NCBI GenBank assembly: GCA_036012565.1
Contig: DASCPP010000017.1
Location: 1-18,900 of the forward strand
Direction of reading: 5' to 3'
DNA: 18,900 nt
From: DUAL01 sp036012565
Lineage (GTDB): Bacteria > Bacteroidota > Bacteroidia > Flavobacteriales > BACL11
The notes under the pieces are model-generated. The model was not told the DNA's origin, searched no databases, and was given only the letters and a program-made list of their open reading frames with translations. Shown piece by piece: positions 15,701 to 18,900 of this stretch (position 1 is the stretch's first letter; each line of letters opens with the position of its first letter). The translations under genes were made by a program, and so were the position numbers.

Positions 15701-17061
15701 TGGGAAAGAAGATAAAATCGATTCTGAATGAATTAAAACCCAAGTTTTTCTCTGGATGTGCAGAAAATGGTTTTGATGGCAAAACGGTAGAAAAAATTTG
15801 GACAGATTGGGAGGCATTTGCTTCTTATGCTTTTAATAAATCTCACTCTACTTGTTACGCTTTAATAGCTTATCAAACTGCATATCTAAAAGCACACTAT
15901 CCTGCAGAGTTGATGGCAGCTATTCTCACCAATCACATGAAAGATATCAAAGATATTACTTTGTATATGGAAGAATGTAAAAGGATGGGGATTAGGGTGT
16001 TAGGACCAGATGTAAATGAAAGTTTCTACAAGTTCGCAGTAAATAAAAATGGCGAGATTCGTTTTGGTTTAGGAGCTATAAAAGGAGTAGGTAAAGCAGC
16101 AGTTGAAGCGATAGTAAATGAGCGAAAAGAAAATGGGAATTTCAGTTGTTTTGAAGATTTTGTAAAAAGAGTTGATTTACGTTCAGCAAACAAAAGAACT
16201 TTAGAGGGAATTGCTACTGCTGGAGGGTTTGATTTATTTGGAATTTACCGCTCACAATACTTTGAAAAAATAAAGGATATTACTTATATTGAACAAATGA
16301 TTAGGTTCGGAAATAAGGTGCAAGATAAACAAAACTCTAATCAGGTTGATATGTTTGGAGATGCCGCAGAAGCAAGTTTACAAGCACCTATAGCTCCAAA
16401 CTATAACCCTTGGACAAATATGCAAATGCTCTCCAAAGAAAAGGAGGTGGTTGGTATTTATATCTCAGGACACCCTCTTGATGACTATAAGTTTGAGATT
16501 AAGAATTTCTGTAACTCTGAGATCTCTGTTTTAAGAGATTTGGATATTCTAAGGGGTAAAGAGATCACTTTTGCAGGAGTGGTAACTTTGGTTGAACATA
16601 AAACTGGTAAGAATGGAAAGCCTTATGGTGTTTTATATTTAGAGGATTATCATGAAAATTTCCGCTTTTTTATTTTTGGGGATGAATATATTAGGTTTAA
16701 AGCATTTTTTACAGAAGGATGGCTTCTTTTTGTGAAAGGAAAGGTGCAAAAACGACCCTATAATGAAGATGAATTAGAGTTTAGGATACATGATATTCAA
16801 CTGCTTGCTGAACTTGTTGATAAAGAAGTGAGAAACATTGTTATGGAATTAGATTTAAATGACATTAATGATCAACTTATCAAGAAAATTACAGATGCAA
16901 CCAACAAAAATAGTGGAAAACACTCTTTGATTATTCAGATTAATAATAATCAGAAAAAATATGCACTTGAATTGCTTTCCAGAAATAGAAAATTAAATAT
17001 TGACAATGAATTTATTCAGGAAGTAGAAAAAATTGCAGAAGTTGGATTAAAAATCACATAG
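12739..17061 (+). CDS. dnaE: DNA polymerase III alpha subunit with fused N-terminal DnaQ-like exonuclease
   Basis: This is the replicative polymerase, 1440 residues against about 1160 in E. coli because of an N-terminal proofreading domain. Residues 1-190 are a DEDDh 3'-5' exonuclease: FDTETTGL (Asp6, Glu8), GHNIGFD (Asp105), and His169 and Asp174 in AHNASADVEA. A linker leads to the PHP domain (~255-490) beginning HLHLHSQFS. The polymerase core has GPGRGSAAGSIVAYC, PDIDIDFDD (Asp674, Asp676) and LKMDFLGLR (Asp842), giving all three catalytic aspartates, and later FNKSHSTCYALIAYQTAYLK. A helix-hairpin-helix region (IKGVGKAAVEAI) and an OB fold (ITFAGVVTLVEHKTGKNGKP) follow. The PHP metal site is eroded: the usual LLDG is VLQA (Gln269) and the usual TNDxH is SNNIY (Asn466, Tyr468). 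Proofreading is thus likely done by the fused exonuclease. trxA and the DUF58 gene follow on the same strand. Confidence 0.97.
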   Translation: MYLIFDTETTGLPQNWKAPLTDFENWPRLVQLAWQVHDVEGKLVEVKNYIIKPEGYDIPFNASKIHGISTQRAEKEGLSLSKVLEIFHQQIQEVKFVVGHNIGFDNNIVGCEFLRKNMPNLLQSIPSIDTKEDSTNYCKIPGGRGGSFKWPSLTELHQTLFGNAFAEAHNASADVEATARCFLELLRLEVIASSKAGMSTEQFAKYKQINPNPIELIGLNTQPYKHINKDAEYEVLEESGKIQEVQLTEMKTESSFTHLHLHSQFSVLQATPNIDKLVQKAVDENMPAVAITDHNNMFAAFKFTNAVLNHEVNNNLKEGDEPKLKAILGCELNVCKNHKDKSIQDNGAQVPFLAKNKNGYHNLSKLSSLAFLDGFYYLPRVDKELIAKYNENLVTLTGGLYGPIPHLILNVGEKQAEEEFKWWHKMFGDDFYVEIIRHDLEEEKHVNKVLLQFAKKFSVKIIASNNIYYLEKEDANAHDILLCVKDGEKQSTPIGKGRDLRYGFPNQEFYFKSSSQMQELFADLPEAIENISELVAKIESYSLKREVLLPAFNIPDSFLETLTKEEKKDGENVYLKHLTIQGAKQRYNEISDNIQSRIELELETIAKSGYPGYFLIVQDFVAQAKRMNVSVGPGRGSAAGSIVAYCTGITNVDPLKYDLLFERFLNPERVSLPDIDIDFDDEGRGRIIDWVVNKYGKEQVAQIITYGSMAARSAIRDTARVLDLPLQDADRVAKLVPDFTSLSKIFSWDEKTIKEKVKSDQLVNARTLIELSEGEDLVADTINQARKLEGSVRNVGTHACGIIITPQPLTELIPMANAKDSELLVTQFDNDVVEKAGLLKMDFLGLRNLTIIKDCIKIIKALHDTDLNIDTISLDDEKTLGIFQRAETKGIFQFASDGMRAHLKHLKPDKFDDLIAMNALFRPGPMEYIPNYIKRKKGEEEIEYDLPEMKEYLSATYGITVYQEQVMLLSQKLANFSKGDADMLRKGMGKKIKSILNELKPKFFSGCAENGFDGKTVEKIWTDWEAFASYAFNKSHSTCYALIAYQTAYLKAHYPAELMAAILTNHMKDIKDITLYMEECKRMGIRVLGPDVNESFYKFAVNKNGEIRFGLGAIKGVGKAAVEAIVNERKENGNFSCFEDFVKRVDLRSANKRTLEGIATAGGFDLFGIYRSQYFEKIKDITYIEQMIRFGNKVQDKQNSNQVDMFGDAAEASLQAPIAPNYNPWTNMQMLSKEKEVVGIYISGHPLDDYKFEIKNFCNSEISVLRDLDILRGKEITFAGVVTLVEHKTGKNGKPYGVLYLEDYHENFRFFIFGDEYIRFKAFFTEGWLLFVKGKVQKRPYNEDELEFRIHDIQLLAELVDKEVRNIVMELDLNDINDQLIKKITDATNKNSGKHSLIIQINNNQKKYALELLSRNRKLNIDNEFIQEVEKIAEVGLKIT

Positions 17062-17068
17062 AATTAAA

Positions 17069-17076
17069 TAGATTTG
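17069..17076 (+). promoter_or_regulatory. -7 promoter element (TAGATTTG) of trxA
   Basis: This is an exact TAnnTTTG match in the 37-base gap between dnaE and trxA, giving a leader of about 18 bases. It would let trxA be expressed independently of dnaE. Confidence 0.6.
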
Positions 17077-17098
17077 CGTAATAAATAAAAAAGAAAAA

Positions 17099-17416
17099 AT
17101 GGCATTAGAAATTACAGACGCAAACTTTCAGGAAGTTGTATTAAATTCTGACAAACCAGTATTGGTTGACTTTTGGGCTACTTGGTGTGGCCCTTGCAGA
17201 ACTATTGGACCTATTATGGATGAACTCGCAACAGATTTGGAAGGAAAAGCAATAGTAGGAAAAGTAAATGTAGATGACAACTCTGAGGCTCCACAAACTT
17301 ATGGCATTAGAAATATTCCTGCATTACTGATTTTTAAAAATGGGGAAGTAGTTGACAAGTTGGTTGGGGCGGTTCCTAAAAGCCAATTGCTTGAAAAACT
17401 AGAAGCACATATGTAA
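17099..17416 (+). CDS. trxA: Thioredoxin
   Basis: This is a cytoplasmic disulfide reductase of 105 residues, the classic thioredoxin size. It has the active site ATWCGPC (Cys30, Cys33), the buried Asp24 in VDFWA, the cis-proline loop RNIPALLIFKNG and the final VGAVPKSQL helix. There is no signal peptide, so it is a general cytoplasmic thioredoxin rather than an envelope redox protein. It has its own TAnnTTTG box and is followed 20 bases after the stop by a strong terminator. The assignment is secure. Confidence 0.97.
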   Translation: MALEITDANFQEVVLNSDKPVLVDFWATWCGPCRTIGPIMDELATDLEGKAIVGKVNVDDNSEAPQTYGIRNIPALLIFKNGEVVDKLVGAVPKSQLLEKLEAHM

Positions 17417-17435
17417 GCTCAGCTTATTAATTAGC

Positions 17436-17458
17436 AAAAGGGTTTTTAACCCTTTTTT
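17436..17458 (+). terminator. Rho-independent terminator of trxA
   Basis: A 9-bp stem AAAAGGGTT / AACCCTTTT with a TTT loop runs into a T tract ending at 17458. The DUF58 start codon is only six bases downstream, so that gene depends on read-through or on a promoter I cannot see. Confidence 0.85.
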
Positions 17459-17463
17459 ATTTT

Positions 17464-18393
17464 ATGAAATTCATAAAAGAAACCAATAAGAATTTTAATT
17501 TACCTTTTTTCGCTAATCAAGTGGTAGAAGGTTTTATTACCGGTTTACACAAAAGTCCCTATCACGGATTTTCAGTGGAGTTTGCCGAGCACCGACTATA
17601 TAATTCGGGGGAATCCACTCGCTATATTGACTGGAAACTTTTTGGAAGAACAGATAAGCTTTTTATCAAAAAATATGAAGAAGAAACCAATTTGAGATGT
17701 CAGATGGTAATTGATGTTTCGTCCTCTATGTATTATCCGAATTTTGAAAAACCCACATTAGAGAAACCGAATAAGTTACTTTTTTCAGTGTATACTACTG
17801 CCGTGTTGATGAACCTTTTAAAAAGGCAAAGAGATGCTGTGGGGTTAAGTATGTTTGCTGAAAAGATAGATGTGCATACTCCTTGTCGAACTACGTTAAG
17901 ACATCATAATTTGATATATCACGAGTTGGAAAAGGCATTAGAAACGAATACAATTGAAAACCCAAAAAGAACTTTTTCTATTGATGCGCTTCATCAAATA
18001 GCGGAAAATATTCATAAACGCTCTTTAGTGATGTTATTTTCTGACATGTTAGATAATTCTGATAAAAGTTTAGAAGAGCTTCTTTCTGCCCTTCAACATC
18101 TAAAATATAACAAACATGAAGTAATTTTATTTCATGTAAGTGAGCCTATAACGGAATTAAATTTAGATTTCGAGAATAAACCTATTCGTTTTGTAGATGC
18201 AGAAACAAATGAGGAGGTAAAACTAAACCCTGTAGAAGTAAGAAATGAGTTTTCAAATGTTTCCAAAAAACATTTAGAAAAGATAAAACTAAAGTGTTTG
18301 CAATATAAAATTGACCTAGTAGAGGTAGATATAAATAAGGGATTTGATAAGATCTTAACATCCTATTTACTTAAAAGACAAAAAATGTTTTAA
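17464..18393 (+). CDS. DUF58 domain protein (vWA-like)
   Basis: This soluble protein of 309 residues belongs to the DUF58 family, which usually travels with MoxR AAA+ ATPases and Bat proteins and is thought to act as a vWA-like scaffold in envelope stress or complex assembly. Visible hallmarks are GLHKSPYHGFSVEFAEHR, the signature YIDWKLFGRTDKLFIKKYEEE and a metal-site-like DxSxS motif (Asp84, Ser86, Ser88 in VIDVSSSM). There is no signal peptide or membrane helix. No moxR, batA or batB is present downstream, where a tRNA follows instead, so the usual operon partners must lie elsewhere. Its start sits six bases after the trxA terminator. The stop is followed by a short AT-rich hairpin. The family call is firm; the function is unknown. 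Confidence 0.9.
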   Translation: MKFIKETNKNFNLPFFANQVVEGFITGLHKSPYHGFSVEFAEHRLYNSGESTRYIDWKLFGRTDKLFIKKYEEETNLRCQMVIDVSSSMYYPNFEKPTLEKPNKLLFSVYTTAVLMNLLKRQRDAVGLSMFAEKIDVHTPCRTTLRHHNLIYHELEKALETNTIENPKRTFSIDALHQIAENIHKRSLVMLFSDMLDNSDKSLEELLSALQHLKYNKHEVILFHVSEPITELNLDFENKPIRFVDAETNEEVKLNPVEVRNEFSNVSKKHLEKIKLKCLQYKIDLVEVDINKGFDKILTSYLLKRQKMF

Positions 18394-18411
18394 GGAATTA
18401 AAAATTCTTTT
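18392..18411 (+). terminator. Possible weak terminator of the DUF58 gene
   Basis: An 8-bp AT-rich stem (18392-18399 with 18403-18410, one G-T pair) with a three-base loop starts within the stop codon. It ends in TTTT and merges into the tRNA promoter. Confidence 0.4.
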
Positions 18412-18418
18412 AGTTTTG
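18411..18418 (+). promoter_or_regulatory. -7 promoter element (TAGTTTTG) of tRNA-Asp
   Basis: This is an exact TAnnTTTG match 18 bases upstream of the mature tRNA 5' end, a typical distance for a tRNA promoter with a short 5' leader. Confidence 0.6.
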
Positions 18419-18436
18419 CAGCACTTTTATAGACCC

Positions 18437-18513
18437 GGTCTGGTAGTTCAGTTGGTTAGAATACATGCCTGTCACGCATGGGGTCGCGAGTTCGAGTCTC
18501 GTCCAGACCGCCA
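18437..18513 (+). tRNA. tRNA-Asp (anticodon GUC), CCA encoded
   Basis: A full cloverleaf is visible. The acceptor GGTCTGG (18437-18443) pairs with CCAGACC (18503-18509). The D stem is GTTC/GAAT. The anticodon stem CATGC/GCATG is perfect around loop CTGTCAC, with anticodon GTC at 18471-18473. The T stem GCGAG/CTCGT closes loop TTCGAGT. The discriminator is G18510 and CCA is encoded at 18511-18513. It has its own promoter box upstream and a terminator downstream. Confidence 0.98.
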
Positions 18514-18524
18514 CTTTAAAAGAG

Positions 18525-18561
18525 AAACCCTTGTAAATCAAACATTTACAGGGGTTTTTTT
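18525..18561 (+). terminator. Rho-independent terminator of tRNA-Asp
   Basis: A 14-bp stem (18525-18538 with 18544-18557, one G-T pair) with a five-base loop ends in seven T. It lies 11 bases after the encoded CCA. Confidence 0.85.
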
Positions 18562-18566
18562 AATTG

Positions 18567-18589
18567 TAGTAGGACATATAGTAGGACAC
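18567..18589. repeat. Short direct repeat TAGTAGGACA x2
   Basis: TAGTAGGACA occurs at 18567-18576 and again at 18579-18588, a 12-base period, just after the tRNA-Asp terminator. Its function is unknown. Its place beside a tRNA 3' end makes a recombinase-binding or integration scar possible. Confidence 0.6.
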
Positions 18590-18755
18590 TATTACCCATA
18601 TATCCATAGGAGAGAAGGTTTATAAAGAATACTTACAACAGTTTATTGGTGAGTACGTTAAGTCTATTAACCTAGAGCAATATAATAAGGCTATTTACTT
18701 CCTTGAGATTGAAATAGATAATGGAGTAATTAATAAGAAATTGATTCTTCAATAA
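18585..18755 (+). pseudogene. Open-frame remnant without a start codon downstream of tRNA-Asp
   Basis: A frame runs open from just after a stop at 18582-18584 to TAA at 18753-18755. It contains no ATG or GTG, and its only TTG is four codons before the end. The 56-residue translation reads like real protein: charged, with helix-like segments (EKVYKEYLQQFIGEYVKS, LEQYNKAIYFLEIEID). I do not recognise it. It may be the 3' remnant of a gene lost by deletion, a small gene using an ATA or ATT start, or chance. No promoter is evident upstream. Confidence 0.3.
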
Positions 18756-18780
18756 TTTATATATTTACAAAAGTTTTAAA

Positions 18781-18866
18781 GCACCGGAAAATGCGGGGGA
18801 CCTATTCGGGTACCTTTTGGGTAGGCTAACCTAGTGAAATATCGTCCTCTCATCCCGACTTTTTTA
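18781..18866 (+). other. GC-rich structured element, possibly a degenerate tRNA-Pro(UGG)
   Basis: About 52% of bases 18781-18860 are G or C, against roughly one third around them. 18795-18801 can pair with 18844-18850 over 7 bp (two G-T pairs). The 3' part, TCCTCTCATCCCGACTTTTT, resembles the 3' T-stem and acceptor end of Bacteroidota tRNA-Pro. TTTGGGT at 18816-18822 resembles its anticodon loop, with TGG at 18818-18820. CGGG at 18794-18797 can pair with CCCG at 18854-18857. The D arm is about 9 bases short and the T arm does not pair, so it is not an intact tRNA. A structured leader or small RNA is the alternative. Confidence 0.35.
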
Positions 18867-18867
18867 C

Positions 18868-18875
18868 TACTTTTG
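18868..18875 (+). promoter_or_regulatory. -7 promoter element (TACTTTTG) of the gene at the window end
   Basis: This is an exact TAnnTTTG match that ends five bases before the ATG at 18881. The transcript would be leaderless or nearly so, as at recR. Confidence 0.5.
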
Positions 18876-18880
18876 TTTAA

Positions 18881-18900
18881 ATGAAAAAATTACTCCTCAT
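18881..18900 (+). CDS. Start of an unidentified gene, cut by the window end
   Basis: Only MKKLLL and part of the next codon are visible. A basic start followed by leucines suggests a signal peptide. It is preceded by a TAnnTTTG promoter box. Nothing more can be said about function. Confidence 0.45.

Noticed and set aside
17414..17426. Small palindrome TAAGC/GCTTA at the trxA stop
   Set aside because: It is only five base pairs with a three-base loop, and the real terminator lies immediately downstream.
18416..18625. A 69-codon plus-strand open frame spanning the tRNA-Asp gene
   Set aside because: Its sequence (VVQLVRIHACHAWGREFESR) is the translation of the tRNA itself, a well-known spurious protein, and it continues through a terminator.
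1..18900. CRISPR array, insertion sequence, toxin-antitoxin or defence system
   Set aside because: I saw no regularly spaced repeats, transposase-like product or terminal inverted repeats, and every long frame has a housekeeping or envelope assignment.

Overview
The window is AT-rich, chromosomal and densely coded, and it reads as the core genome of a member of the Bacteroidota, most likely a flavobacterium (Flavobacteriales). Four things support this. The promoters match TAnnTTTG, and I see no Shine-Dalgarno pattern. A secreted enzyme carries a C-terminal type IX secretion (T9SS) sorting domain ending in a GTVEKRIVIE-like tail. Lgt is the long Bacteroidota form. The DNA polymerase III alpha subunit has a DnaQ-like exonuclease fused to its N-terminus.

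Layout. 1-2085 (+): 3' part of mtaB (tRNA t6A methylthiotransferase), then lgt (lipoprotein maturation). 2075-4740 (-): an ATGA-coupled pair, a sodium:solute symporter and a T9SS-secreted agmatine/peptidylarginine deiminase-family enzyme. 4800-7355 (+): recR and a multidomain family 2 glycosyltransferase. 7417-9255 (+): a lipoylated 2-oxoacid dehydrogenase E2 and a small YkgJ-type cysteine-cluster protein. 9244-10386 (-): a lipoprotein of the NamZ/DUF1343 exo-N-acetylmuramidase family. 10395-11618 (+): a LolC/E-type permease, 8 bp away and divergent. 11662-12636 (+): a CBS/cysteine synthase-type PLP enzyme ending in a strong terminator. 12739-18393 (+): dnaE, trxA and a DUF58 gene. 18437-18513 (+): tRNA-Asp(GUC).

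The last ~390 bases after tRNA-Asp are the only accessory-looking stretch. They hold a terminator, a short direct repeat, an open frame of about 57 codons without a usual start codon, a GC-rich structured element resembling a degraded tRNA-Pro(UGG), and a promoter for a gene that begins 20 bases before the window ends.

Most genes are housekeeping: translation fidelity, recombinational repair, replication, redox, central metabolism and envelope maintenance. Lgt, the LolC/E-like permease and the NamZ-like lipoprotein all belong to lipoprotein or peptidoglycan biology of the envelope. The points most worth a second look are the inactivated PHP metal site in the exonuclease-fused DnaE, the symporter plus secreted deiminase operon, the abutting divergent promoters at recR, the inverted repeat over the dnaE promoter, and the tRNA-Asp-proximal scar. 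I found no CRISPR array, intact mobile element or defence system.
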